From AP-15 sp963747735 (GTDB taxonomy: Bacteria; Pseudomonadota; Alphaproteobacteria; ATCC43930; CGMCC-115725), in NCBI GenBank assembly GCA_963747735.1, contig CAVVGE010000025.1:1-64000 (forward strand): a stretch of 64,000 nt of DNA, given 5' to 3'. The first letter of the stretch is position 1. Each line of letters begins with the position of its first letter. The position numbers and the translations under genes are program-made. Below are positions 35,478 through 44,332 of the stretch, piece after piece. The notes beneath the pieces are model-generated. The model was not told the origin of the DNA, ran no database searches, and saw nothing but the letters and a program-made list of their open reading frames with translations.

Positions 35478-36374
35478 ATGGCGACGATCGGATTTATCGG
35501 GCTCGGCAACATGGGCGCGCCGATGGCGGCGAACCTGGTCAAGGCGCAGCACCGCGTCACCGGCTTCGACGTCGTGCCGCGCACCGTCGAGGCGCTCGCG
35601 GCGGCGGGCGGCCGAGCGGCCGGCGCCGCGGCCGAGGCGGCGGCCGGGGCCGAGATCGTGATCACGATGCTGCCGGCCGGGCCGCAGGTGCGCGAGGTCT
35701 GGCTCGGCGCCGCGGGGCTGATCGCGCGCGCCGACAAGGGGGCGCTCCTGATCGACTGCTCGACGATCGATGTCGAGACCGCGCGCGCGGTCGCTGCGGC
35801 GGCGGCCGAAGCCGGCTTCGACATGCTCGACGCGCCGGTTTCGGGCGGCACCGCCGGGGCAGCGGCGGCGACGTTGACGATCATGGTCGGGGGCAGCGGG
35901 CCGGCTTTCGCCCGCGCCCAGCCGATCCTCGCGGCGATGGGGCGCACGATCGTCCATGCCGGGCCCGCCGGCAACGGCCAAGCCGCCAAGATTTGCAACA
36001 ACATGATGCTCGGCGTCGCGATGATCGGTGTCTGCGAGGCCTTTGTGCTCGCCGAGAAATTAGGGCTCCCGGCGCAGACCCTGTTCGACATCACCGCCAA
36101 ATCTTCGGGCCAATCCTGGGCGTTGACGAGCTATTGCCCGGTGCCGGGCCCGGTCCCCGCCTCACCCGCCAACCACGGCTACGCGCCGGGCTTTACCGCA
36201 GCGATGATGCTCAAGGATCTGCGGCTGGCGCAGCAGGCGGCCGGGGCGAATGCAGCGCCCACTCCGCTCGGCGCCGCGGCGGCGAGCCTCTACCAGATGT
36301 TTGTCGACCACGGTGCGGCCGGTCTCGATTTTTCCGGCATTTATCGCTTTCTTCACGGCGACGGTAAAAATTAG
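35478..36374 (+). CDS. mmsB: 3-hydroxyisobutyrate dehydrogenase
   Basis: The 298-residue protein has the NAD-binding GFIGLGNMGAPMAANL at its start, the substrate-binding DAPVSGGTAGA (about residues 121-131), the catalytic Lys in GNGQAAKICNNMML (about residue 170), and the block SSGQSWALTSYCPVPGPVP that is specific to MmsB-type enzymes. It oxidises 3-hydroxyisobutyrate to methylmalonate semialdehyde in valine degradation. The rest of the valine pathway is not in the window. It lies between an SDR and ldtR. Confidence 0.93.
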   Translation: MATIGFIGLGNMGAPMAANLVKAQHRVTGFDVVPRTVEALAAAGGRAAGAAAEAAAGAEIVITMLPAGPQVREVWLGAAGLIARADKGALLIDCSTIDVETARAVAAAAAEAGFDMLDAPVSGGTAGAAAATLTIMVGGSGPAFARAQPILAAMGRTIVHAGPAGNGQAAKICNNMMLGVAMIGVCEAFVLAEKLGLPAQTLFDITAKSSGQSWALTSYCPVPGPVPASPANHGYAPGFTAAMMLKDLRLAQQAAGANAAPTPLGAAAASLYQMFVDHGAAGLDFSGIYRFLHGDGKN

Positions 36375-36436
36375 AAACGATAAATTTACAATCCCGGCAT
36401 TAACCTCGCGCCAACCTATCGGAATAAGAGGTTGCA

Positions 36437-36910
36437 ATGACCGGTCCCTATCTCGACGCGATCTCGCTCGTCGAACGCCTGCACCGCCATTTTCTCGAAG
36501 TCGTCAAGCTCGAGCTGGAGGGGCTCGGCATCCACGACATCAACAATATCCAGGGCATGATGCTGTTTAATATCGGCGACGCCGAGATGACGGTCGGCGA
36601 ATTGACCTTGCGCGGCTGCTATCTCGGCTCGAATGTCTCCTACAACGTCAAAAAGATGGTCGAGAACGGTTATATCGTCCAGCAGCGCTCGACGCACGAC
36701 CGGCGCTCGATCCATGTCCGCCTGACCGACAAGGGGCGGGACTTGCGCGACAGCCTGATGGCGATGCACCGCCGGCATGTCGATTTGCTGGCCCAGGCAA
36801 CCGTCGAGGTCCAGGATCTCGAAGCTGCCTGCGTCACCTTGCGCCGCCTCGAACGGTTCTGGATCCGCGCCGCCGACATGGTGCAGCGGCCGCCGCGCTA
36901 CGCCGCCTGA
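36437..36910 (+). CDS. ldtR: MarR family regulator LdtR
   Basis: The 157-residue regulator closely follows the LdtR pattern of alphaproteobacteria (Rhizobiales): LVERLHRHFLEVVKLELEGL, HDINNIQGMMLFNIGD, the helix-turn-helix in ELTLRGCYLGSNVSYNVKKM and the wing QQRSTHDRRSIHVRLT. In Liberibacter and Sinorhizobium, LdtR controls an L,D-transpeptidase gene and stress tolerance and is sensitive to small benzoate-like ligands. No L,D-transpeptidase lies next to it here. The AT-rich spacer upstream (36375-36436) probably holds its promoter. Confidence 0.92.
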   Translation: MTGPYLDAISLVERLHRHFLEVVKLELEGLGIHDINNIQGMMLFNIGDAEMTVGELTLRGCYLGSNVSYNVKKMVENGYIVQQRSTHDRRSIHVRLTDKGRDLRDSLMAMHRRHVDLLAQATVEVQDLEAACVTLRRLERFWIRAADMVQRPPRYAA

Positions 36911-36988
36911 CCCGCGCCCGGCCGATTTTTGGTGACCGCGGCGGCCGGGGCTGCAAATCTGCCGCCGCGGCAATCGCGGAGACGAGAG

Positions 36989-37417
36989 ATGGCAGCCGAA
37001 ACCTTTCCCCTCACCCCCGGGCTCAGCGTCGCCGGCCGGCTCGACCGGTCGGATATCGAGGCGCTGGCCAAGGCCGGGGTGCGCACGATCCTCAACAACC
37101 GCCCCGACGGCGAGGACCCGGGGCAGCTCCCGGCCGCCGATGCACGGCGCCTCGCCGAATCGCTGGGGCTATCCTACCGGCATATCCCGGTCACGGCGGC
37201 GACCTTGACACGGGCCGATGTCGATGCCTTTGCCGCTGCCTTGCGCGAGGCCGCGACCCCGGTTGTCGCCCATTGCCGCAGCGGCACGCGCTCGACGCTG
37301 CTGTGGGCGTTGACCCGGATGCGAGAGGGCGCCGATCCGCTCGCGTTGATCACCGAAGCCGCCCGCCACGGCATTGACATCGCGAGCCTCCCCGCGCTCG
37401 CGGCAAGACTGCGCTGA
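36989..37417 (+). CDS. TIGR01244-type phosphatase / beta-lactamase hydrolase-like (DUF442) protein
   Basis: The 142-residue protein starts TFPLTPGLSVAGRLDRSDIEAL and has the protein-tyrosine-phosphatase-like P-loop HCRSGTRS (Cys about residue 95). This family (DUF442) is often fused to persulfide dioxygenase (Blh/ETHE1) domains and may act in sulfide handling; the lone form is annotated sulfur transferase or phosphatase. The ATG at 36989 is preceded by GGAGACGAGAG. It could work with the rhodanese at 3068, though they are far apart. Confidence 0.85.
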   Translation: MAAETFPLTPGLSVAGRLDRSDIEALAKAGVRTILNNRPDGEDPGQLPAADARRLAESLGLSYRHIPVTAATLTRADVDAFAAALREAATPVVAHCRSGTRSTLLWALTRMREGADPLALITEAARHGIDIASLPALAARLR

Positions 37418-37495
37418 ACCCGTCTCCGGCCGAGGGCTGGCGTGCGGTTCGAGTGGCTGCGGGCTGCACCCGGCTGACGAGCTGCCCGATGGGGC

Positions 37496-37624
37496 TCAGC
37501 TTTTAGCCCGGTGTTTTCGGCGGAAGGCCGGAATGGCGAAGAGGCCGCTGGCGAGCAGGGCGAGCGAGGCCGGCTCGGGAACCACGGCGCCAAGCTCGGT
37601 GATCGCCAAATTGATAATGGATCC
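37496..37624 (-). pseudogene. C-terminal scrap of a PEP-CTERM sorted protein
   Basis: The last codons read INLAITELGAVVPEPASLAL and then LASGLFAIPAFRRKHRAKS: a VPEPAS motif, a hydrophobic helix and a basic tail, exactly the PEP-CTERM sorting signal. Upstream codons lack any recognisable protein, so only the tail of the gene remains. PEP-CTERM proteins need exosortase (XrtA/EpsH), which is not in the window. Confidence 0.75.
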
Positions 37625-38309
37625 GGATCGGCCCGGCGGCTTTTGACGCGGGTGTTGGCGACGCCTTCCTCGTCGAAGGGCTCGGTGAGCTGTTCGAGCT
37701 ACCGCTTCAACCGCCGCCGCATCGCCGATCTCGCCGGCTTTCTGCTGCGCCGCGCCGCCTCCCGTCCCACCATCCTCTACCGCTACCTCGCCGACGGCCT
37801 TCACCCGGAGGGCGCCGTACCTGCCCTAACCGGATAGGGATTAGAGAAGGTGGCCGGGACATGCCCGGCGACGAACGAAACCGGGAGTAGCTGCAATGGT
37901 TGGTTGTGTGAGACTCGGTCCAGCGAACGCCTCAAAAGGCTTGCTGCGCCTTTTGGCATTGCGAGCCGATTCCGGAGAAGAATGCGGCTGAGCTGCATTG
38001 ATCCTCTCGCTCGTGGCGATCCTCTCGCTCGTGGCCGCTTGTGCCGCTCATCCACGTCCTTTCGCCATCTGCCCCTATAGGTCCCCCAATCTGGATTGCC
38101 GCTGGCAACGCCTGATATGGCGCTCGTGCCGTCTTGCGGCGAGCATGTCCGCTGAAACCGCAAGCAGCCCGCTCGATCCGCGGCGCCGATCGCGGGCTCA
38201 TCCGATTGCCGTCCTTCGCCTTTTTTGCGGTATAGCTGTCGGCGCTTTTGCGACAGACCGAAGCGTTGGACACCGCCGACCGGCTTGCTACCCACGCGAG
38301 TATCTTTCG
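37625..38309. other. Gene-poor stretch with an 18-nt tandem duplication
   Basis: No intact gene is seen. Codons near 37700-37760 (SYRFNRRRIADL) faintly resemble the end of an IS1595-type transposase but are too short to call. At 38001-38036 an 18-nt unit containing ATCCTCTCGCTCGTGG is repeated twice. A reading frame is open from 38001 into the spermidine synthase-like gene, but its codons before 38310 look non-coding. Confidence 0.5.
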
Positions 38310-39161
38310 ATGATCACAGAATTCGGCGAAGAGCAGCAGCGCCGTATCGTGCTGGACTATTTTGGCGGCGAGGCGCGGCTGCGCCTATTGCGCCGCGCCC
38401 CGACCTTTGGCGCCCCGGTCTTTGTCGTCGATTTCGATCGCGGCGTGCGCCATTTCCGGACCTTGGGATCGTTTGGCGGCGGCATGCAGGTGACCGAGCA
38501 GTCGAGCATGGACATGCTCTACCCGGCCCGCCTCGTCTTTCATTACGAGCGGTTGATGTCGCTCGCTTTTGCGATGGGCCGGCAGGCGGTGACGGCCTTG
38601 CTGCTCGGGGTCGGCGGTGCCGCGATGTGGCGGTTTATGCGCGCCTATCTGCCCGACACCGCGGCCACCCTCGTCGATGCCGACGAGACCGTCGCCGGGG
38701 TCGCCCGACGCTGGTTCTATTTGACCCAGCCGGTCACCATCGAGCCGGCGCAACGCTTTGTCGCGGCGACGAATGCCCGCTACGACGCGATCCTGGTCGA
38801 TCTCTACGATTCCGGCGGCCCCGCCGACAGCACCGAGGTGTTCTGGGCGCGCTGCCTGGATGCGCTGGCGCCAGGCGGCGTTCTCGCCAACAACTGGGCC
38901 GATTTTGCGGTCAACCCGGCGGTCCGCCCGATGGCTGACGCTTTGGCCGCCGCCGCCGCCGCCCGCGGCCTCGAGCCGATCTATGTCACCCGCCGCGGCT
39001 TTCGCGACAACCTCGTGCAATATGTGCCGACCGAGCCGGGCCTCGGCGTCGAGGCGATGGCCGATGTCCACGCGCGCTTTGTGCGCGAATGCCGTCCGCC
39101 CGACCACGGCCGCGGCATCCTCGAAAACTGCATGATCACGACCCGGTTCCCGGCCGTGTGA
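38310..39161 (+). CDS. Spermidine synthase-like protein
   Basis: The 283-residue protein has a spermidine-synthase/methyltransferase-like Rossmann core: ALLLGVGGAAMWRFMRAYLP (glycine-rich loop), TLVDADETVAGVARRWF, and YDAILVDLYDSGGPADSTEV. The VDLYD acidic motif resembles the aminopropyl-acceptor region, but many such orphan proteins are not true polyamine synthases. No speD or other polyamine gene is nearby. I chose the ATG at 38310, where coding character begins; no strong ribosome binding site is visible. Confidence 0.8.
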   Translation: MITEFGEEQQRRIVLDYFGGEARLRLLRRAPTFGAPVFVVDFDRGVRHFRTLGSFGGGMQVTEQSSMDMLYPARLVFHYERLMSLAFAMGRQAVTALLLGVGGAAMWRFMRAYLPDTAATLVDADETVAGVARRWFYLTQPVTIEPAQRFVAATNARYDAILVDLYDSGGPADSTEVFWARCLDALAPGGVLANNWADFAVNPAVRPMADALAAAAAARGLEPIYVTRRGFRDNLVQYVPTEPGLGVEAMADVHARFVRECRPPDHGRGILENCMITTRFPAV

Positions 39162-39188
39162 GCTCGTCGCAGCACATCATCCGCCGGT

Positions 39189-39228
39189 CCCGGATCGGCC
39201 GTCCCGGATCGGCCGTCCCCGGATCGGC
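39189..39228. repeat. 14-nt tandem repeat, about 2.8 copies
   Basis: The unit CCCGGATCGGCCGT is repeated at 39189-39202 and 39203-39216, followed by a partial copy with one extra C. It lies in the 70-nt gap between two convergent genes, where it might affect termination. Confidence 0.75.
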
Positions 39229-39231
39229 GCA

Positions 39232-40364
39232 TCAGCCGTCGAAGATTTCGAGTTCGTCGCCAAAATCGGCGGGATCGTGGCGGCCGAGGCTGCGCCGGTC
39301 GATCGCCACCGTCTTGATCACGGCAAATACCGGGCGTCCGGGCGCCAGCGCGAGCGCCTCGGCCGAGCGTCGGGTGACCCGCGCCAAGAGCGGCTCCTCG
39401 CCGACGCGCAATTCCACCTCGACCGCCGCCCGTTCGCTCGGCACCAGCCTTTCGACCCGGCCCGCCAGCACGTTGAGCGCGCTGATCCCCGGCGGCGGTG
39501 CGGTGGCGAGGATCACGTCGCGGGCGCGGATGCGCACGCGCAGCGCGGCACCTTCGGCAAGATCGAGCAACGGCACGGTGAGCCGGCCGAACCCGCCTTC
39601 GAGCTCGCTCAGCCCCCAGCGCCGGTCGTGCCGCGCGACATGTGCCGCGAGCACCGCCCCCGCCTCGGCAGCGCCGGCCAAGGGCTGGGCTTCGGCGCGC
39701 CCCAGCACCTCGGCAACGGGGCCGAGCGCATCGCACCCGCCCGTCGGCGATCAGCACGATCGTGTTGGCGAGCCGCACGACCTCGGCGACCGAGTGGCTG
39801 ACATAGACGATCGGCACGCCCGCCTCGTCGCGCAGCCGCTCGATATAAGGCAGGATCTCGTCCTTGCGCTCCGCGTCGAGCGCGGCCAAAGGCTCGTCCA
39901 TCAGCAATAGCCGCGGGTTCGCCAAGAGCGCGCGGCCGAGCGCGACACGCTGCTTTTCGCCGCCCGAGAGCCGTCCGGGGCGCCGGTCGAGCAGGCCGTC
40001 GAGCGCCAAGCAGCGCGACCACCTCGTCGAGCCGGACGGCATCGCGCGCCTGCCGCGCGAACCAATGCCCGAACATCAGGTTCTGGCGCACCGTCAGGTG
40101 GGGAAAAAGCCGCCCCTCCTGAAACACATAGCCGATGCGGCGGCGGTGCGGCCGGATCGCGATGCCGCGTTCGGTATCGGTCAGCGTCCTGCCGTCGACG
40201 AGGATGCGTCCGCGGGCGGGCCGGTAGAGCCCGGCGATCGCGTTGACGACCGAGGTCTTGCCGGAGCCCGAGCGGCCGAACAGCGCGGTCAGCCCGCGAT
40301 CCGCCGTGAAATGAATATCGAGCGCAAAGGCGCCGAGCTTGTGCTCGAGATCGACTTCGATCAT
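39232..40364 (-). pseudogene. modC: Molybdate ABC transporter ATPase ModC, spread over three frames
   Basis: The protein is recognisable end to end but needs two frame changes. Frame one (from the ATG at 40364) has Walker A GRSGSGKTS and the Q-loop GYVFQEGRLFPH. Near 40010-40020 the frame changes and continues with LSGGEKQRVALGRALL, Walker B LLLMDEPLAALD and the H-loop YVSHS. Near 39730 it changes again into the molybdate-sensing Mop/TOBE domain, ending at 39232. Its ATG lies 4 nt after modB, as in a normal modBC pair. With two separate indels it is probably non-functional unless these are sequencing errors. Confidence 0.88.
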
Positions 40365-40368
40365 CCGG

Positions 40369-41079
40369 TCACTCGCCGACCAGGCGCCGGCCGACACGGC
40401 GCGCCAGGATCTCGGACGCGATCAGCGCCACCAGCGACAAAGCCACGGCGATCGCGGTCAGCCGCAATGCCGCCGGGTCGCCGCCCGGGGTCTGGGTCAG
40501 CGTGTAGATCTCCAGGGGCAGGGTCCTGGTCTCGCCCGGAATGTTCGAGACAAAGGTGATCGTGGCGCCAAACTCGCCGAGGCTGCGGGCGAAGGACAGC
40601 ACCATGCCGGCAATGATCCCCGGCGCCGCCAGCGGCAAGGTGACCAGCACAAACACAAAGAACCGGCCGGCGCCGAGGGTGGCGGCGGCTTCCTCCAGCC
40701 GGCGGTCGACCGCTTCGAGCGACAGCCGGATCGCGCGCACCATCAGCGGAAAGCCCACGACCGCCGCAGCGAGCGCCGCACCGGTCCAGCGAAAGGCGAA
40801 GACGATGCCGCAGCAATCGGCCAAAAGCCGGCCGAGCGGGCCGTTGCGGCCAAACAGCAGCAGCAGGAGATAGCCGACGACGACCGGCGGCATGACGAGC
40901 GGCAAATGGATCAGGCCGTCGAGGAGGCCCTTGCCCCAAAACCGTCCGCGCGCCAGCAGAAAGGCGGCGGCGATGCCGAACGGCAGGCTCGCGAGCATCG
41001 CCCAAAAGGCGACGCGCAGGCTCAGCCGCACCGCCTCGATTTCATTCGCGCCGAGTGCAAAAAAGCCGCTCAACAGCAA
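40369..41079 (-). CDS. modB: Molybdate ABC transporter permease ModB
   Basis: The 236-residue permease has five to six membrane helices and the conserved EAA-type loop SLGEFGATITFVSNIPGE (about residues 162-179) by which it contacts ModC, plus LPLVMPPVVVGYLLLLLFG. It would move molybdate into the cytoplasm for molybdenum-cofactor synthesis. modC follows immediately. A modA gene for the periplasmic binding protein is not found upstream; the next gene there is unrelated. Confidence 0.92.
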   Translation of the reverse strand: MLLSGFFALGANEIEAVRLSLRVAFWAMLASLPFGIAAAFLLARGRFWGKGLLDGLIHLPLVMPPVVVGYLLLLLFGRNGPLGRLLADCCGIVFAFRWTGAALAAAVVGFPLMVRAIRLSLEAVDRRLEEAAATLGAGRFFVFVLVTLPLAAPGIIAGMVLSFARSLGEFGATITFVSNIPGETRTLPLEIYTLTQTPGGDPAALRLTAIAVALSLVALIASEILARRVGRRLVGE

Positions 41080-41139
41080 ATCCCTCCGGTCCGAGATATA
41101 GCATCGCGGCGCGATCGTGGCGGTGCGCCGCGGTCTGTG

Positions 41140-42936
41140 CTAATCTGCCGACGCTGAGGTTTGTGCTGGAGCCGCGCGATGAAGGTCAGGATCGAATACT
41201 GCGTGCCTTGAAACTACGAGCCGAGGGCCCTCCGTGCGAGGGCGAGACTGGTAGAAAAATACGGCGCCGAGGTCGAGCTGGTCAAAGGGGTCGCCGGGGT
41301 GTTTGAGATCACCGTCGACGGGCGCTTGGCGTTTTCTAAAAAGCAGCTCGGGCGGTTCCCCGAAGATGCCGAGATCGACGCGCTCGGGGCGAGCAGCGTC
41401 TAGCGCGGCAGAGCGGCCCGCCACAGGGGCCCGGGTGTGGATGACGGCGTGCGCGTCGCTGTAGACGCGCCGCCAGCCCGGCAAACGGTCGAGCACGGGA
41501 ACGGCGCCTTCTTCCGGCGCCAGCAATGTCCATTGGATACGGTAACGGTCGAGCAATGCGGCAAGGGCCGCCGCATTGCCGCCCGCCGCGGCGATAAAGC
41601 GCGTCAGAAACGCGTTGCCGTAGAGCTCGATGCGCCCGTCGATAAAAGTCGGCACGCCCTGGTAGACGAGATAGCCGCCAAACCGCTCGCTGTTGAGCAC
41701 GGGACCGTCGAGGCCCAGCGCCTGCGCGGCGGCGAGGGCCGAGGCCGGGGTTACCGGGCCGTCGCCGCGCTCGAGCGGCCGCAATAGCAGCGGCAGGCTC
41801 ATCGCCACGGCAACGGCGAGGGTCAATATCGCCGCCGGGGCTGCTGCCGGGCGGGCGCGTCGCTCGAGCAATCGGGTCACCGCCGAAACCGGCTCGGAGC
41901 GCAAGCGGGCGGCGAGCTGCGGCCCCAGAGAAGCGGCCAAGGCGAGCGGGCCGACAAGGCCGACGAGATCGGCGTGGCGGATATGGGCGAGCGCCATGTG
42001 GCACAGCAGCGCGACGAGCGCCACGCGCGACAGCGGCGCCTTGACCCCGGTGCCAAGGCCAAGCCCGAGAAGCCCCAGCAGCCAGATTTCGAGCGGTTGG
42101 AAATGCTGGAAATCGGCGCTCTGCCATTCGCCGAACGAGGCTTGCAAGGCCGGCATCGCCATCAGCCGCAATGGCGCGGTGAAGCCGGCGACACCGTTGG
42201 GCGTCAGCATCGCCGCAGCAGCCGCAAATGCGGCGAACCGCCCCCACCGCCCACGCTCCGGCGTCGCTATTGCCTCGGCGAAAAGAAAGAGCGCCAGCCC
42301 GACCCCGGCGAGAAAGCTCGCATGCAGATTGGCCCACAGCACCATGACCGGCAGCAGCCGATAAGGCGGCGGCGCGCCGCTGTCGCGGGCGGCGAACAGC
42401 GCCCCCGACCACCAGACCAGGAGCGGCATCGCGAGCATATGCGGCCGCGCCAAGACATGGCCTTCGACCAGAGCGGCGCCGAGCCCGGCCGCGATCAGCG
42501 CCGTAAAAGGCTCGGCCCAGCGCAGCAGATAACGGGTCAAGAGCGCCACGCTCAGCGCGAAGCAGGTCGCGGCGAGCAGCACCACCCCGCTCCACCCGGC
42601 GCCGCGATAGACGGCCGCCAGCACCGCCTCGGCCAGCCATTCATGCGGCACCCACAACGCCCCGGCGAAGGTGTGGGAAAACGGGTCGTGCACCGGCAAT
42701 GCCGCATGGGCGATGATCCACCGCCCGGCGGCGATGTGGAGATAGGTGTCCGGGTCGTTGAGCAACGCCCGCGGCTCGGCGAGCGCCCGCGCCAACGCCG
42801 CAAGCCCCGCGATCATCGCCAGCGACGGCACCACCCGGCGCCAGCCGCCCGCGCCGGCTTTTGCCGTTTCGCCGGCAACAGACCGGCCGATGACGCCAAA
42901 ATCGCCCAATGAAGCCAAGTCTCGCGGTCGCTCCAC
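41140..42936 (-). CDS. Large polytopic membrane protein, function unknown
   Basis: From GTG 42936 the protein is about 598 residues, with some ten to twelve hydrophobic helices and a periplasmic-type loop DPDTYLHIAAGRWIIAH followed by HDPFSHTFAGALWVPHEWLAE. This N-terminal pattern occurs in uncharacterised membrane proteins resembling GT39/oligosaccharyltransferase-like families. The C-terminal part (LNSERFGGYLVYQGVPTFID) is conserved-looking. The last 88 residues are exactly antisense to the selenoprotein gene, so the true C-terminus may be shorter or the frame simply lacks a stop. The start is uncertain; an upstream ATG at 43119 adds an unlikely leader. Confidence 0.7.
   Translation of the reverse strand: MERPRDLASLGDFGVIGRSVAGETAKAGAGGWRRVVPSLAMIAGLAALARALAEPRALLNDPDTYLHIAAGRWIIAHAALPVHDPFSHTFAGALWVPHEWLAEAVLAAVYRGAGWSGVVLLAATCFALSVALLTRYLLRWAEPFTALIAAGLGAALVEGHVLARPHMLAMPLLVWWSGALFAARDSGAPPPYRLLPVMVLWANLHASFLAGVGLALFLFAEAIATPERGRWGRFAAFAAAAAMLTPNGVAGFTAPLRLMAMPALQASFGEWQSADFQHFQPLEIWLLGLLGLGLGTGVKAPLSRVALVALLCHMALAHIRHADLVGLVGPLALAASLGPQLAARLRSEPVSAVTRLLERRARPAAAPAAILTLAVAVAMSLPLLLRPLERGDGPVTPASALAAAQALGLDGPVLNSERFGGYLVYQGVPTFIDGRIELYGNAFLTRFIAAAGGNAAALAALLDRYRIQWTLLAPEEGAVPVLDRLPGWRRVYSDAHAVIHTRAPVAGRSAALDAARPERVDLGIFGEPPELLFRKRQAPVDGDLKHPGDPFDQLDLGAVFFYQSRPRTEGPRLVVSRHAVFDPDLHRAAPAQTSASAD
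41179..41403 (+). CDS. SelW/Rdx-family selenoprotein (in-frame TGA read as selenocysteine)
   Basis: Read through one TGA, this gives 74 residues: MKVRIEYCVP, selenocysteine at residue 11, then NYEPRALRARARLVEKYGAE, VELVKGVAGVFEITVDG and LAFSKKQLGRFPEDAEI, ending at TAG 41401. This is the thioredoxin-like Rdx (SelW/SelT/SelH) fold, whose redox motif is CxxC or CxxU; here it is Cys8-Val-Pro-Sec11. Homologues with cysteine at the TGA position read CVPCNY. A hairpin fitting the bacterial SECIS rules lies at 41227-41243. The gene overlaps, antisense, the 3' end of the large membrane protein gene, which would hide it. If the TGA is a plain stop, this is a dead gene. Confidence 0.8.
41227..41243 (+). 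promoter_or_regulatory. Putative bacterial SECIS hairpin
   Basis: Six perfect base pairs (GCCCTC with GAGGGC) close a 5-nt loop, CGTGC. The loop starts after 21 intervening nucleotides from the TGA at 41209-41211, within the 16-37 nt range known for bacterial SECIS elements, and its second base is G, as the SelB-binding rule requires. The hairpin lies inside the coding sequence, as bacterial SECIS elements do. Confidence 0.65.
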
Positions 42937-43390
42937 AGCAAAGACCTGCCGGCAGCAAAGCAGGGAAAGATTGAAATATCGATAATTCTGCTTCCCGTAT
43001 TGCCCTCGGGAGCGCGACTGCTCGTGGTTTGGGCGAGCCGGGGCGGCCCAACGGATACCTGCGTCGACGTAGCGACAACCTATCTCCGTGGTCCACCTGT
43101 TGATGCAGTCACTCTGCAAGCAGGACGACGGCGTTCGACTCTTGCCGCTCTAATCCGGGCGCGCGGAGCGGCGAACCGGGGCTGTGCTGCGGCGGACTCG
43201 ATCCCGGAGCATCATCGGGCGATCCGATCGGCAGCATTTCCGACTGCCCGGTCGCTGCTTCTACAGCGAAGCTCCACCCAAATTTTTCGCCGACGGGCGG
43301 GGCCGGCCGCCTCGCCCTCTGCGGCGGTAGGACCTCCGTTGCGGGTGGTGACGCAGAACGGCGACTTTGCACTGTCCAGCCCAGATAGAG
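42937..43390. other. Spacer without a supported gene
   Basis: This stretch lies between the membrane protein gene and the left end of the insertion sequence. Several short reading frames are open but none has coding character, a ribosome binding site or a recognisable domain. It probably holds the promoter of the membrane protein gene near its left end. Confidence 0.5.
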
Positions 43391-44123
43391 ATGTCAGTGA
43401 TTCCCGCAATTTAAAAATGTCAGTGGCGGCTGCTGGGGTCGGGCGGCGGGCGGGCGCGGAGCCCCGGCGCAGCGCAGCGCCCGACCGGCGCCCGACATGC
43501 AGACGGGCGAAACCGCTCCCCGTGTTTTTACCGAGCGGGCAATCAGCCCGCTCGGCTCGTAGAAAAGCTCAACCGACCTTGAACAGGCGAGGGTTGTGCT
43601 GATCGCGACGCCGTGGAGCGCGATCGCTGCGATGCTCGGGCTCGCGACCCAGCTGCTGGTCGCGGATGAAGGCAAGCGCGGCCCCGAGCTGTTTGTTCTC
43701 GACGATCGCGGCCTGCGAGACCTGGCGAATTTTGTCGAAAGTCCGATATGCCAGCTCGACCCCACGGTAGCGGATCGTCAGGCGGCCATCGGGATAGTCC
43801 ACCACGGTGACGCGCTTGCCGATCGCCGCCTTCGCCTGTTCGCTCGGCTCCAGGATGAACAGCACCTTGTCGTATTGCAGGGTCAGGGCCCGCGACAGGG
43901 TGCGCTCCTCCTTCCAGGCAAAGGTGTTGTCGAGATCGTCGCCGGCCCCGAGCGGCCGGTGCAGATCCTTGCCGTTGGCCGGCGCTTTGGCAAAGCGCGC
44001 ATTGTAGTCGGCGATGAACGCCGGGAGCAGGGCGTTGCCCTCCGCCAGGGTTGCCGCACCCGCCAGCCGCAACTCCTTGACCAGGCGGTCTTGCAACGTC
44101 TTGTTGGCCCGTTCGACCCGACC

Positions 44124-44154
44124 CCCTGTTCAAGCCAGGGGCAGGCTCTTCGCC
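44124..44154 (-). repeat. 24-nt palindromic insertion, copy A
   Basis: Read on the minus strand, the insert begins AGCCTGCCCCTGGCTTGAAC and can fold with CCCCTG/CAGGGG arms around a 7-nt loop. It lies directly after GGCGAAG in the transposase reading frame and carries the TGA that stops it. Its centre differs from copy B by one base (T for C). Confidence 0.85.
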
Positions 44155-44332
44155 GGGCTCGAATTGGCGCAGATGATGTCGATGTTGAACGCGTGCAAGG
44201 CGCGGCCGAACTGGGTCATCCCGTCACCGCCCAGCGCCCCCGGGTGGTTGACCCGGAACACCCCATGCTTGTCGCTGTAGAAGGCGATCGGCTTGCCCCA
44301 GGCCTCGAGGTAAGCGCGGGCCGCGTTGAAAT

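Noticed and set aside
37670..37837. IS1595-type transposase end (SYRFNRRRIADL)
   Set aside because: Only a short stretch looks similar, the neighbouring codons do not fit, and no inverted repeats or other transposase parts are nearby.
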